DNA from: Streptomyces hygroscopicus
Lineage (GTDB): Bacteria > Actinomycetota > Actinomycetes > Streptomycetales > Streptomycetaceae
DNA: 64,000 nucleotides
Direction: 5' to 3'
Assembly (NCBI GenBank): GCA_002021875.1
Contig: CP018627.1
Coordinates: 2,790,001 to 2,854,000 of the forward strand
The position numbers were made by a program, and so were the translations under genes. Below, in pieces: positions 39,897 to 48,031 of this stretch; the stretch's first letter is position 1; every line of letters begins with the position of its first letter. Below the pieces are notes generated by a model. The model had not been told where the DNA came from and made no database searches. It saw nothing but the letters and a program-made list of their open reading frames with translations.

Positions 39897-41414
39897 CACG
39901 TACGTACGGGGCGACTCGGCCTCGATCGTGGCGCCCGAGGCCACCAGGTCGGCGGCGGCGGCGAGCCGGGTGGCGGCCTTCTCGGCGACCGCTCCCCCGA
40001 CGGTGAACGGAAGCCGTACGTACCCCTCGAACGCGCCGTCCACCCCGAAGCGGGGCCCCGACGGCACCCGGACCCCCAGCCGGGCGCCCGCCTCCGCGAT
40101 GCGCGAGCCGGAGAGGCCGCCGGTGCGGGCCCAGAGGGTGAGCCCGCCGTGCGGGACGGTGAACTCCCAGTCGGGCAGATGGCGTCGGACGGCGTCGACG
40201 AGCGCGTCACGGTTGCCGCGGGCGAGCGCCCGGCGCACCTCGATGGCCTCCTCCCAGCCACCGGTGTTCAGCAGCCAGGCGACGGCGAGCTGTTCGATGA
40301 CGGGGGTGCCCAGATCCGCGTAGGCGCGGGCGGCGACCAGGCTGCGGATGACATCGGGCGCGGCGCGCACCCAGCCGATGCGCAACCCCGCCCAGAACGA
40401 CTTGCTCGCCGAGCCGACGGTGATCACGGTGCTGCCCCCGGGGTCGAAGGCGCAGACCGGGCGGGGCAGCGCCACCTCGTCGTCCAGGCGCAGCTCGGTC
40501 ATGGTCTCGTCGGCGATCAGGATCGTTCCGGCGGCGCGGGCCGCGTCGACGAGCTGCCGGCGCTGCTCCTCGGTGGCCAGGGCGCCGGTGGGGTTGTGGA
40601 AGTCGGCGATGACATAGGCCAGCCGGGGCGCGGCGGCGCTGAGGACCTGGCGCCAGGCCGGGATGTCCCAGCCCCCGAGTTGGTCGGCCACCGCGACGGG
40701 CACCAGCCGGGCGCCCGCCTCCCGCATCAGCTGGAGGATGTTGGCGTAGCTGGGTGATTCGACGGCGACCCGCTCCCCGGGCCGGACCATCAGCCGGCAG
40801 GCGGCGGCGACCGCCCCCATGGCGCCGGTGGTGACCATGATCTGCTCGGGCATGGTCGGTATGCCGCTCGCGGTGTAGCGGTCGGCGAGCGCCTGGCGCA
40901 GGGCGGGCAGCCCGGCGGGGTAGTCGCCGTGGGTGCGGGCGTAGGGCGGCAGTTCGTCCAGGGCGCCGTGCATGGCGCGGGTGAGCCACGGTTCAGGGGC
41001 GGGCAGCGCGGCACAGCCGAGGTCGATGACGGACGCCGCGGCCTCGGGCGGGAGCGGATCGAGCCCCCGGGTGGGCAGCGGGCTTCCGGCGGGCATGGCG
41101 GTCCAGCTCCCGGCGCCGCGCCGGGACTCCAGGAACCCCTCGCCGCGCAGCGCCTCATAGGCGGCGGCGACGGTGGTGCGGCTGACCGCGAGCGCCGCGG
41201 CGAGCTCGCGCTCGGCGGGGAGGCGTGCCGCGACCGGAACCCGGCCCTCCAGGATGAGCAGCCGTACGCCGTCGGCCAGGGAGCGGTAGGCGGGGACGCG
41301 GCGGCCCCCGGTCAGTGAGGCCGCGGCCCCGGCGGCCACGCCGTCACGGGTGTGCTGCGACCCGAGCAGCCGGGCCAGTTGGGGTGCGCCGACCGCGGAC
41401 GTCCATGGACTCAT
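39891..41414 (-). CDS. MocR-type regulator (GntR helix-turn-helix plus aminotransferase domain), YczR-like
   Basis: A 507-residue PLP-binding regulator. An N-terminal winged helix of the GntR type (residues about 50-115: LPAERELAAALAVSRTTVAAAYEALRGEGFLESR) is joined to a fold-type I aminotransferase domain. The PLP lysine is in VGSASKSFWAGLRIGW near residue 355, with VIADFHNPTG and DETMTEL upstream. It diverges from a YczE-family membrane protein gene; this is the known YczR/yczE arrangement, in which the regulator controls the membrane protein. The start MSPWTSAVGAPQ is chosen by family length. Confidence 0.9.
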   Translation of the reverse strand: MSPWTSAVGAPQLARLLGSQHTRDGVAAGAAASLTGGRRVPAYRSLADGVRLLILEGRVPVAARLPAERELAAALAVSRTTVAAAYEALRGEGFLESRRGAGSWTAMPAGSPLPTRGLDPLPPEAAASVIDLGCAALPAPEPWLTRAMHGALDELPPYARTHGDYPAGLPALRQALADRYTASGIPTMPEQIMVTTGAMGAVAAACRLMVRPGERVAVESPSYANILQLMREAGARLVPVAVADQLGGWDIPAWRQVLSAAAPRLAYVIADFHNPTGALATEEQRRQLVDAARAAGTILIADETMTELRLDDEVALPRPVCAFDPGGSTVITVGSASKSFWAGLRIGWVRAAPDVIRSLVAARAYADLGTPVIEQLAVAWLLNTGGWEEAIEVRRALARGNRDALVDAVRRHLPDWEFTVPHGGLTLWARTGGLSGSRIAEAGARLGVRVPSGPRFGVDGAFEGYVRLPFTVGGAVAEKAATRLAAAADLVASGATIEAESPRTYVA

Positions 41415-41450
41415 CGAAAGCGGTCCACCTTTCGGAAATTGGCCGTAGAA

Positions 41451-41465
41451 CTGGACTGGTTCCAG
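41451..41465. promoter_or_regulatory. Candidate MocR/YczR binding site
   Basis: CTGGA-CTGGT-TCCAG in the 96-bp divergent gap is an inverted repeat that also holds a direct ACTGG repeat. MocR regulators commonly bind paired repeats in the divergent promoter region, so this is the best candidate operator. Confidence 0.45.
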
Positions 41466-41510
41466 GCCACAGAGTGACATGCCGCAGGCCACTCACACCA
41501 GGAGCTCGCA

Positions 41511-42167
41511 TTGTCCGATCGCCTTCCACGCCGCCTTGTCCAGCTCTACGTGGGGCTCGTCCTGTACGGCGCGTCCATGGGGCTCCAGTTGCGCGCCGCC
41601 GTCGGTCTCGACCCCTGGGACGCCTTCCACCAGGGCATCGCCGAGCACACCCCGCTGTCGATCGGCACGGTGACGGTCGTCGTCGGCCTCGTCGCGCTGC
41701 TGCTGTGGATCCCGCTGCGCGAGCGACCGGGCCTCGGCACAGTGTCGAACGTGATGGTGCTCGGGCCGGTGATGGACGCCACCATGTGGCTGATACCGGA
41801 GCAGGAGTCGCTGGCGGTGCGGATCCCGATGCTGCTCTTCGCGATCGTGCTGTGCGGCGCGGCCACCGGGCTCTACATCTCGGCGCGGTTCGGGGCGGGC
41901 CCGCGGGACGGGCTGATGACGGGGCTGCACCGGCGCACCGGGTGGTCGCTCCGGCTGGTGCGGACCGGGATCGAGCTGGCGGTGCTGGCCACCGGCTTCG
42001 CCCTGGGCGGGTCCGTGGGGCTGGGTACGGTGCTGTTCGCGCTGACCATCGGGCCGCTGTCGCAGTTCTTCCTGCGTGTCTTCGCGATTCCCGCGCCCAC
42101 CGGGACGTCGGGCCCCGGGATCGTGGCGCGCGGCGGTGCCGAGCCCCAGGTCCGGGACCTGATTTAG
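41511..42167 (+). CDS. YczE-family integral membrane protein
   Basis: A 218-residue protein with five or six membrane helices. The family motif AAVGLDPWDAFHQGIAEHT near residue 35 and its second-half counterpart ARFGAGPRDGLMTGLHRRTG near 130 show the internal duplication typical of YczE/YitT-like proteins. The start is a TTG (41511) with GGAGCTCGCA upstream. The function of the family is unclear; the divergent MocR regulator is its usual partner and suggests a link to vitamin B6 or amino-compound sensing, which is inferred from the regulator only. Confidence 0.88.
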   Translation: MSDRLPRRLVQLYVGLVLYGASMGLQLRAAVGLDPWDAFHQGIAEHTPLSIGTVTVVVGLVALLLWIPLRERPGLGTVSNVMVLGPVMDATMWLIPEQESLAVRIPMLLFAIVLCGAATGLYISARFGAGPRDGLMTGLHRRTGWSLRLVRTGIELAVLATGFALGGSVGLGTVLFALTIGPLSQFFLRVFAIPAPTGTSGPGIVARGGAEPQVRDLI

Positions 42168-42336
42168 GGCTGGCGCGATCGGGGCGGTAGTGTACGCCCT
42201 TGGCCTACCAGGCGGACCGTTACTGCGCGCTAAAGTACCAGAAACGCTGGGTGACATCTGCTGCCAGATGTGACAAACCGGGCGCCTGTGGGTAGAACAA
42301 CGGGGCGGCACGACGGGCGACGCATGTCCCAATACG

Positions 42337-42362
42337 GGAATCTTCACCGCCGACCGGACGTT
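42337..42362 (+). promoter_or_regulatory. Sigma-R type promoter of rbpA
   Basis: GGAAT (42337-42341) and GTT (42360-42362) are exactly 18 bp apart, matching the consensus for the thiol-stress sigma factor SigR. It lies 62 nt before the rbpA ATG. rbpA is an established SigR target in Streptomyces coelicolor, so disulfide stress should induce this gene too. Confidence 0.85.
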
Positions 42363-42423
42363 GACCGGATGACGACGACAGCGACACCTGTCCTGTGGGC
42401 GACAAGCCCGGGAGGCACGATTC

Positions 42424-42801
42424 ATGAGTGAGCGAGCTCTCCGCGGCACGCGACTCGTGGTGACCAGCTACGAGACCGACCGCGGCATCGATCTGGCCCC
42501 GCGCCAGGCGGTGGAGTACGCATGCCAGAACGGCCATCGATTTGAGATGCCGTTTTCGGTAGAGGCGGAGATCCCGCCGGAGTGGGAGTGCAAGGCGTGC
42601 GGCGCCATGGCACTCCTGGTGGACGGCGACGGACCTGAGGAGAAGAAGGGCAAGCCTGCGCGCACGCACTGGGACATGCTCATGGAGCGGCGCACCCGCG
42701 AGGAGCTGGAGGAGGTGCTGGCCGAGCGGCTGGCGGTCCTGCGCTCCGGCGCCATGAACATCGCCGTGCATCCGCGGGACACGACACGTAAGTCTGCCTG
42801 A
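42424..42801 (+). CDS. rbpA: RNA polymerase-binding protein RbpA
   Basis: A 125-residue actinobacterial protein that binds RNA polymerase and principal sigma factors and stabilises open complexes. The zinc-binding core has CQNGHRFEMPF near residue 34 and ECKACGAMA near 56. A basic linker (EEKKGKPARTHWDMLMERR), which contacts promoter DNA, precedes the sigma-interacting helix TREELEEVLAERLAVLRSG. GGAGG lies before the ATG. It is followed by a strong terminator and is preceded by a SigR promoter. The identification is unambiguous. Confidence 0.97.
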   Translation: MSERALRGTRLVVTSYETDRGIDLAPRQAVEYACQNGHRFEMPFSVEAEIPPEWECKACGAMALLVDGDGPEEKKGKPARTHWDMLMERRTREELEEVLAERLAVLRSGAMNIAVHPRDTTRKSA

Positions 42802-42823
42802 ATCCGAGCGGCAGCACTGAGAG

Positions 42824-42868
42824 AACAAGGGCCGGGGCCACTGCTGAGCAGTGGCCCCGGCCCTTGTT
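42824..42868. terminator. Bidirectional terminator between rbpA and fxsA
   Basis: A near-perfect hairpin with a 21-bp stem (left arm starting AACAAGGGCCGGGGCC, loop TGA, right arm ending GGCCCTTGTT) is located between two convergent genes. It gives an A-tract/T-tract at its ends on either strand. Confidence 0.9.
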
Positions 42869-42990
42869 CACGTTGGCGTCGGCCTCCGCGGTGGCATCGG
42901 CGTCGGTGGGGCTGTGGCCGCCGGCGGCCCGGCCCCGGCCCCGAGTGTACGACCGACGGCACGGCGCGGCACATCCAGCGGAGCGCTCAG

Positions 42991-43596
42991 TCAGCCCCGG
43001 TCGCGTGGCCGCAGCCCGGGGCCCGGCTCTCCATCGCCGTCCCGGTCCCGGTCGTCCCCGTCCTTGATCACCTCGCCCTGGATGACCGTGCCCCGCTCCG
43101 CGCGCGCCTGCCCGCCCCGGCGCTCCCACTCCTCACGGGCCTGAAGGAAGGGGTCGGACGGGGATCCGGGGACGAAGCCCATCCGGCGCGACAGCGCACT
43201 CTCCGCGCGGCGTCGCAGCAGCGCCCGGGTCGGCGGGAACAGACACACCAGCGCGGCCACGTCCGATATCAGCCCCGGCACCATGAGCAGCAGCCCGCCG
43301 AGCATGGTGAAGGAGCTTCCGGGCCGTACCGAGGGCTCCTCGGCGCCGCCCGGCCGCATCGACCCGGCCAGGCTCTGCCACGCCCGGCGGCCACCGCGCT
43401 TGACCACGGCCCCGCCCACCACCACGCCCGCGACCAGCAGCAGGAAGACGGTCAGCCCACCGGCCAGGTCCGCCACCAATGTCAGCAGCCAGATCTCCAG
43501 AACCAGCCAGGCGGCGATCCCCAGCGGCACGAAGGTGCGGGCGCGTGAGCGCTTCGGGCGGGTCGGGTCGCTCTGCTGGGATGCGCCGGTCATCAT
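42991..43596 (-). CDS. fxsA: FxsA-family membrane protein
   Basis: A 201-residue cytoplasmic membrane protein. The FxsA core runs from about residue 22 (FVPLGIAAWLVLEIWLLTLVADLAGG) through GSSFTMLGGLLLMVPGLISDVAALVCLFPPTR, with three or four helices, then a hydrophilic charged tail ending in Asp/Arg repeats (DGDDRDRDGDGEPG). GGAGG is immediately before the first of two ATGs, so the second (43593) could be the true start. FxsA suppresses phage F exclusion in E. coli; its normal role is unknown. It keeps the rbpA-fxsA-ppm neighbourhood known from mycobacteria. Confidence 0.9.
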   Translation of the reverse strand: MMTGASQQSDPTRPKRSRARTFVPLGIAAWLVLEIWLLTLVADLAGGLTVFLLLVAGVVVGGAVVKRGGRRAWQSLAGSMRPGGAEEPSVRPGSSFTMLGGLLLMVPGLISDVAALVCLFPPTRALLRRRAESALSRRMGFVPGSPSDPFLQAREEWERRGGQARAERGTVIQGEVIKDGDDRDRDGDGEPGPGLRPRDRG

Positions 43597-43834
43597 GCCT
43601 CCAAGTGTGCCCGGACCCGTGCGCGAAACGGAGCCCGGGGCCGCGTGGCCAAGGGGATCGAGGGGATCTCATGGGTTCCAACGTGCGAGGTGTCCCAGAG
43701 GCTCCAGCAGCCGGAAAAGGAGTCCGAAGAGGAGTCCAGGGAGGACTCCGAAGAGGACCCCGAAGGAGACCGGACGGAATCCGCGGGGAATCGGCGGTGG
43801 CGGTCCGGGTACCCGCTGTCGGCGGAGGTGTCGA

Positions 43835-43999
43835 ATGACGGGTGTGCTGGAGGTCCTGGTGTGGTGGGCGGCGCTGGCCGGGATCTGGCTGGTGCTGATC
43901 GGCACCGTCGACCCCCTGGAGATCCTGGTCGGGTCGGCCGCCGCGCTGGCCGCCGCCCTGCTCGCCCGCGCCGGGCGACGGGCGGTGACGGGCCGGTGA
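43835..43999 (+). CDS. Very small MnhE-like membrane subunit
   Basis: A 54-residue protein with two hydrophobic segments (LEVLVWWAALAGIWLVLIG and LEILVGSAAALAAALLAR) and a basic tail. GGAGG lies 6 nt before the ATG. By position, as first gene of an Mrp-like operon, and by the W-L-V-L-G...LVGSA pattern, it resembles an N-terminal or minimal form of MnhE/MrpE, whose normal length is about 160 residues. Its stop overlaps the next start (GTGA). The family call is tentative; it is real by spacing and coding bias. Confidence 0.65.
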   Translation: MTGVLEVLVWWAALAGIWLVLIGTVDPLEILVGSAAALAAALLARAGRRAVTGR

Positions 44000-44430
44000 G
44001 CACCTCCGAGGGCTGGCTGGTGGCGGCGCTGGTGCCGCTGCTCGCGCTGGTGCCGGTGCTGTGGCGGATCGCCTACGGCTCGCCCAAGGACCGGCTGATC
44101 GGCCAGAACCTCACCTCGCTGCTGGCCGGGCTGGTGCTGCTGCTGGCCGCGCAGGGCTTCCACCGGACCTCGTACACCGATGTGGCGCTGGTGGTCAGCG
44201 TGCTCGGCCCGACCGGAACGCTGATCTACGCCCGCTTTCTGGGCGTCCTGCCCGACTCGCGGCTGGTGCGGTGGACGGCACTGGTGGGGGTGCCCGCCAC
44301 GGTGCTGCCGCTGTGCGTGGCGACCGGGCCCGGCCGGGCCATGGCGAAGCTGCTGCTGATCGGCGCGCTGCTGATCGCGGGCAGCGTGGTGACCAGCGCC
44401 CGCGGCGGAAACGGGGGCATCACGGCATGA
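43996..44430 (+). CDS. MnhF-like antiporter subunit with possible MnhG-like C-terminal half
   Basis: A 144-residue membrane protein starting at a GTG that overlaps the previous stop. Residues about 1-75 match the MnhF/MrpF pattern (RIAYGSPKDRLIGQNLTSLLAGLVLLLAAQG, then YTDVALVVSVLGPTGTLIYARFLG). The second half (LVGVPATVLPLCVATGPG, AMAKLLLIGALLIAGSVVTSAR) recalls the MnhG/MrpG C-terminus, normally a separate gene that is absent here. So this may be an F-G fusion. Its stop overlaps the next ATG. The fusion is my inference from pattern and from the missing G gene. Confidence 0.7.
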   Translation: MSTSEGWLVAALVPLLALVPVLWRIAYGSPKDRLIGQNLTSLLAGLVLLLAAQGFHRTSYTDVALVVSVLGPTGTLIYARFLGVLPDSRLVRWTALVGVPATVLPLCVATGPGRAMAKLLLIGALLIAGSVVTSARGGNGGITA

Positions 44431-44708
44431 CCGATGTGCTGATCGTCGTCGCGCTGCTGCTGGTCGCGGGCGCCGCCACCGCCGCCGTGCTCAACCGGGA
44501 CCCGGTGCGGCAGGCGCTGGTGCTGTCCTTCCTCGGCCTCGCGCTGGCCCTGCTGTTCACCTTCCTCCAGGCGCCGGACGTCGCGCTCTCGCAGCTCGCC
44601 GTCGGCTCCGCGGTGACGCCGCTGATGATCCTGCTGACCGTGCGCAAGGTGCGGCGGCGCCCGGGGGACGGCGACGGCGCGGACCAGCGGGCGGGCCGTG
44701 AGCGATGA
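44427..44708 (+). CDS. MnhB-related (DUF4040/MbhD-like) subunit
   Basis: A 93-residue three-helix membrane protein. The conserved block RDPVRQALVLSFLGLALALLFTFLQAPDVALSQLAVGSAVTPLMILLTVRK matches the DUF4040/MbhD domain, which corresponds to part of the C-terminus of MrpA in classical antiporters. The ATG overlaps the previous stop (ATGA), and the gene's own stop overlaps the next ATG. Independent coding of this domain, without the large MrpA subunit, is like the Mbh/Mbx-type modules. Confidence 0.85.
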   Translation: MTDVLIVVALLLVAGAATAAVLNRDPVRQALVLSFLGLALALLFTFLQAPDVALSQLAVGSAVTPLMILLTVRKVRRRPGDGDGADQRAGRER

Positions 44709-45505
44709 GCGCCCGGGTCCGGCTGTGGGTCTTCCTGGTGGGCGCCGCCGGGTTCGCCGTGCTGTTCGCCGTCGCCTGCTTCGGCCTGCCGGCGTTCGGC
44801 ACCGGCCACCACCCGTACGGCGTCCGGGCCGTGCACGCCTCCTTGAGCCATCACACGGCCAATGTCATCGCGTCCGTCAACTTCGATCTGCGCGCCTTCG
44901 ACACGCTCGGCGAGGAAACCATCTTCTTCTCCGCCGTCCTCGGCACCGTGGTGCTGCTGCGCCGGGCCCGGGACGAGCGCCGCAAGGATCCCGAGCCCGC
45001 CGTGGTCCACCCACGGGTGCGCCGGTTCGCGCTGCTGATGCTGCCGCCCGCCCTGCTGGTGGGGCTGTATGTGATCGCGCACGGTCAGATCAGCCCGGGC
45101 GGCGGCTTCCAGGGCGGGGTGGTCGCCGCCACCGCGCTGCATCTGCTCTACATCGCCGCCGACTACCGGGCCCTGGAGCGGGCCCGGCCGCTGACGCTCT
45201 ACGAGATCGGGGAGGCCGCGGGCGAGGTGACCTATGTCATCACCGGGCTCGCGGCCGTCCTCGCGGGGTCGGCGTTCCTCGCGAACGTCCTGCCGTTCGG
45301 GACCTTCGCGACCCTGTCCTCGGGCGGCACGGTGCCGGTGCTCAACGCGGCCGTCGGCTTGGAGGTCGCCAGCGGGGTCGTGGTCCTGCTGGCCCGCTTC
45401 CTGGACCAGGCCGTGGAGATCGAGGAGCCCGGGGAGGACGACGGGAGCCCGCGCGGCGCGGGAGACGGCGGAGACAACGGAGACGACGAGAGGGAGCGAG
45501 CGTGA
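44705..45505 (+). CDS. mnhB: Na+/H+ antiporter MnhB-type subunit with MbhE-like N-terminus
   Basis: A 266-residue membrane protein combining an MbhE-like N-terminal part (ANVIASVNFDLRAFDTLGEETIFFSAVLG near residue 70) with the MnhB domain (VIAHGQISPGGGFQGGVVAATALHLLY near 140). It has about six helices and a Glu/Asp/Gly-rich cytosolic tail. The overlap at both ends keeps it in one translation-coupled operon. Together with the preceding small gene it reconstructs the C-terminal region of MrpA plus MrpB. Confidence 0.87.
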   Translation: MSARVRLWVFLVGAAGFAVLFAVACFGLPAFGTGHHPYGVRAVHASLSHHTANVIASVNFDLRAFDTLGEETIFFSAVLGTVVLLRRARDERRKDPEPAVVHPRVRRFALLMLPPALLVGLYVIAHGQISPGGGFQGGVVAATALHLLYIAADYRALERARPLTLYEIGEAAGEVTYVITGLAAVLAGSAFLANVLPFGTFATLSSGGTVPVLNAAVGLEVASGVVVLLARFLDQAVEIEEPGEDDGSPRGAGDGGDNGDDERERA

Positions 45506-45846
45506 CGGTCCTGCCGTACCTGGTCGCCGGATGGATCTTTCTGATCGGTGTGTACGGGCTGGTGACCAGCCGGAACCTGATCCATGCCGTGGGGTGCCTG
45601 GCGGTCACCCAGTCCTCCACCTATGTGCTGCTGCTCGCCGTCGGCTACCGCAACGGCGGCACCGCCCCGGTCTTCGCCGACGCGCCCACCGACAGCCGGG
45701 TGGTCGACCCGGTGGTCCAGGCGCTGGCCCTCACCGACATCGTGGTCGGCGCGACCGTGACCGCGCTGCTGCTCGCGCTCGTCGTCCAGCTCCGCAAACG
45801 CCATGGCACGGTCGACCCGGACGCCCTGTCCGAGCTGAAGGGCTGA
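45502..45846 (+). CDS. mnhC: Na+/H+ antiporter MnhC-type subunit (NuoK-like)
   Basis: A 114-residue protein with three helices homologous to NuoK of complex I. Conserved features are GVYGLVTSRNLIHAVGCLAVTQSSTYVLL and the second half DPVVQALALTDIVVGATVTALLLALVVQL. The GTG start overlaps the mnhB stop (GTGA). It should form part of the ion channel alongside MnhD. The length matches the family. Confidence 0.92.
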   Translation: MTVLPYLVAGWIFLIGVYGLVTSRNLIHAVGCLAVTQSSTYVLLLAVGYRNGGTAPVFADAPTDSRVVDPVVQALALTDIVVGATVTALLLALVVQLRKRHGTVDPDALSELKG

Positions 45847-45850
45847 CCGG

Positions 45851-47680
45851 GTGGACACCGCGCGACTGCTGCCGCTGGTGGTGGCGGCACCGCTGATGGG
45901 CGCGGCGGTGCTGGTGGCCACCGGACGGCGGCTGCCCCGGTTCGCCTCCGACGTTCTGGGCTGCGCCTTCGCGACCGTCACCGCCGTACTGGCGCTCCTG
46001 GTGCTGTTCCGGGCCGGTCATCCCGGGCCGGAGGCGTATCCGGTGGAGTGGGTGGGCGGCCGGCGGCCGGTGGGCGGCGGCGCGGCGGGCATCGTGCTGG
46101 TCGGCGATCCGCTGGGCGCCGGGCTCGCGGCGCTGGCCTCGCTGCTCGTCGTCGCCGTCCTCCTCTACTCCTGGCGCTACTTCGAGCAGCCACCGCGCCG
46201 CCACACCGGCTCCTTCCCCGCGCTGATCCTGGTGTTCCAGGCGGGCATGTGCGGTTTCGCGCTGACCGGCGATCTGTTCAACGCCTTCGTCTTCTTCGAG
46301 CTGATGGGCGTGGTCGCCTACGCGCTGACCGGCTTCCGGGTCGAGGAGCCCAAACCGCTGCAGGGCGCGCTGGCCTTCGGGGTGGTGAACTCCCTGGGCG
46401 CCTACGTCACCTTGCTGGGCATCACGCTGCTGTACGCGCGCACCGGGGAGCTGGGGTTCGCGCAGATCGGGCGGAAGCTGGACGCGGGCGGGCCGGACGG
46501 GCTGGTGCTCGCCGCGTTCGTCCTGGTGACGACGGGTCTGCTGGTGAAGGCGGCCGCCGTCCCGTTCCACTTCTGGCTGCCGGACGCGCACGCGGTCGCC
46601 CCGACGCCGGTGTGCATGCTGCTGTCCGGGGTGATGGTGGAGCTGGGTGTCTACGGGGTCGCCCGGGTCTACTGGACGGTCTTCGCCGGGCCCGGCGGTC
46701 TCTCCCACCCCGACTTCACCCGCGCCCTGCTGGTGCTGGGCGTCCTCACGGCCCTGCTGGGGGCGGCGATGTGCTGGCAGCAGCGCCATCTCAAACGGCT
46801 GCTGGCGTTCTCGACCGTCTCCCACACCGGGCTGTTCCTGATCGGCGTCGCCGTGCTGACCCCCGAGGGGATCTCGGGCACGGCGCTGTACGTCCTCGGC
46901 CATGCGGGGGTGAAGGCGGCCCTCTTCGCCTGCGCCGGGGTGCTGCTGGACCGGTACGCGTCGGTGGACGAGCACGAGTTGTTCGGCCGGGCCCGGGAGT
47001 TGCCGGAGGTCGGGGCACTGTTCGCGGTGGGCGGTCTGGCCTTGAGCGGGCTGCCGCCGTTCGGCTCCGGGCTCGGCAAGGCCGTCGCCGAGGAGGCCGC
47101 GGGGCACACCGCCGCATGGCTGCCCGCGCTCTACGTCCTGGTGTCGGCGGTGACCGGGGGCGCGGTGCTGCGCGCCGGGCTGCGGATCTTCGCCGGAGTG
47201 GGGCGGCGGCCCCGGGACGGGCAGGAGAGCGGCCCGGAGACCACCGGCGAGGAGGAGCCCGAGACCGGCCGCCGCCTCGGGCGGATCCCGGTGCCGCTGC
47301 TGGCGGTGCCCGCCGTGCTGCTGGCCGCGTCACTGGCCATCGGGGTGATCCCGGCCGTCGCGTCCGCGGTGGGCCGGGCCGGGGCGCTGTTCACCGACAC
47401 CGGCGGCTACCGGCGGTCGGTGCTCGACGGACGCGCCACGGCCGTCCCGGCGTCCGTGCCGCCGCACTGGCAGGCGACCGGGATCCTGCTCGGGCTGCTC
47501 TCCACTGCCCTCGCCATCACCCTGGCCACACTGGCGGTACGGCGGCCGGTCCACACCGGGACGGCCGCGCTACTCGCGCCCGTACGGCGGCTGCAGTCCG
47601 GGCATATCGGCGACTACGTCGCCTGGCTGGCCGCCGGGACGGCACTGCTCACGGTGCTGACCGTCCCGGGGGTCCGCTGA
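45851..47680 (+). CDS. mnhD: Na+/H+ antiporter MnhD-type subunit (NuoM/NuoN-like)
   Basis: A 609-residue, about 14-helix proton-channel subunit related to complex I NuoL/M/N. Core motifs are GFALTGDLFNAFVFFELMGVVAYALTGF with the conserved helix-5 glutamate, KAAAVPFHFWLPDAHAVAPTPVCMLLSG near residue 235 with the conserved lysine and histidines, and LKRLLAFSTVSHTGLFLIG near 315. It is longer than typical MnhD (about 500) owing to a hydrophilic loop near residue 455 and an extended C-terminus. It is the last gene of the operon, 4 nt after mnhC. Confidence 0.93.
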   Translation: MDTARLLPLVVAAPLMGAAVLVATGRRLPRFASDVLGCAFATVTAVLALLVLFRAGHPGPEAYPVEWVGGRRPVGGGAAGIVLVGDPLGAGLAALASLLVVAVLLYSWRYFEQPPRRHTGSFPALILVFQAGMCGFALTGDLFNAFVFFELMGVVAYALTGFRVEEPKPLQGALAFGVVNSLGAYVTLLGITLLYARTGELGFAQIGRKLDAGGPDGLVLAAFVLVTTGLLVKAAAVPFHFWLPDAHAVAPTPVCMLLSGVMVELGVYGVARVYWTVFAGPGGLSHPDFTRALLVLGVLTALLGAAMCWQQRHLKRLLAFSTVSHTGLFLIGVAVLTPEGISGTALYVLGHAGVKAALFACAGVLLDRYASVDEHELFGRARELPEVGALFAVGGLALSGLPPFGSGLGKAVAEEAAGHTAAWLPALYVLVSAVTGGAVLRAGLRIFAGVGRRPRDGQESGPETTGEEEPETGRRLGRIPVPLLAVPAVLLAASLAIGVIPAVASAVGRAGALFTDTGGYRRSVLDGRATAVPASVPPHWQATGILLGLLSTALAITLATLAVRRPVHTGTAALLAPVRRLQSGHIGDYVAWLAAGTALLTVLTVPGVR

Positions 47681-47705
47681 GACCGAGACGCGCTCGGTCC
47701 CGTGG

Positions 47706-47894
47706 TCAGCGGTGGCGCAGTGCCGAGATCAGCTGACTCTTGGACATCTGGGACCTGCCCTCGATGCCCGCCTTCTGGGCCTCGCGGTACAGATCCTCCT
47801 TGGTCCGCATCTCCATGCTGCCCGACTTGGCGCTCCCTCGGGCCGCCATGCCGCGCGCCGTCGACTTCCCGCTCTTCGTGGTCGCTTTAGCCAT
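47706..47894 (-). CDS. Small Rho N-terminal/SAP-like protein
   Basis: A 62-residue basic protein. An N-terminal Lys/Ser/Gly-rich tail (MAKATTKSGKSTARGMAARGSAKSG) is followed by a helix-turn-helix-like module KEDLYREAQKAGIEGRSQMSKSQLISALRHR, which resembles the Rho N-terminal motif found in many small actinobacterial DNA- or RNA-binding proteins. It probably binds nucleic acid in the cytosol. It converges on the antiporter operon. Confidence 0.85.
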   Translation of the reverse strand: MAKATTKSGKSTARGMAARGSAKSGSMEMRTKEDLYREAQKAGIEGRSQMSKSQLISALRHR

Positions 47895-48031
47895 GTTCCG
47901 CCTCCTTCCGCCTCAAGTGTCCGGTACGGGACGGAAGGACGCCTGCGGGACTACTCCGAGCGCGAAGGCGGAGGACCGGAGATTGGGACCCGGCGGGACC
48001 GGAAGCCCGGCCCGGGGGCCCGGAGCCGGGT

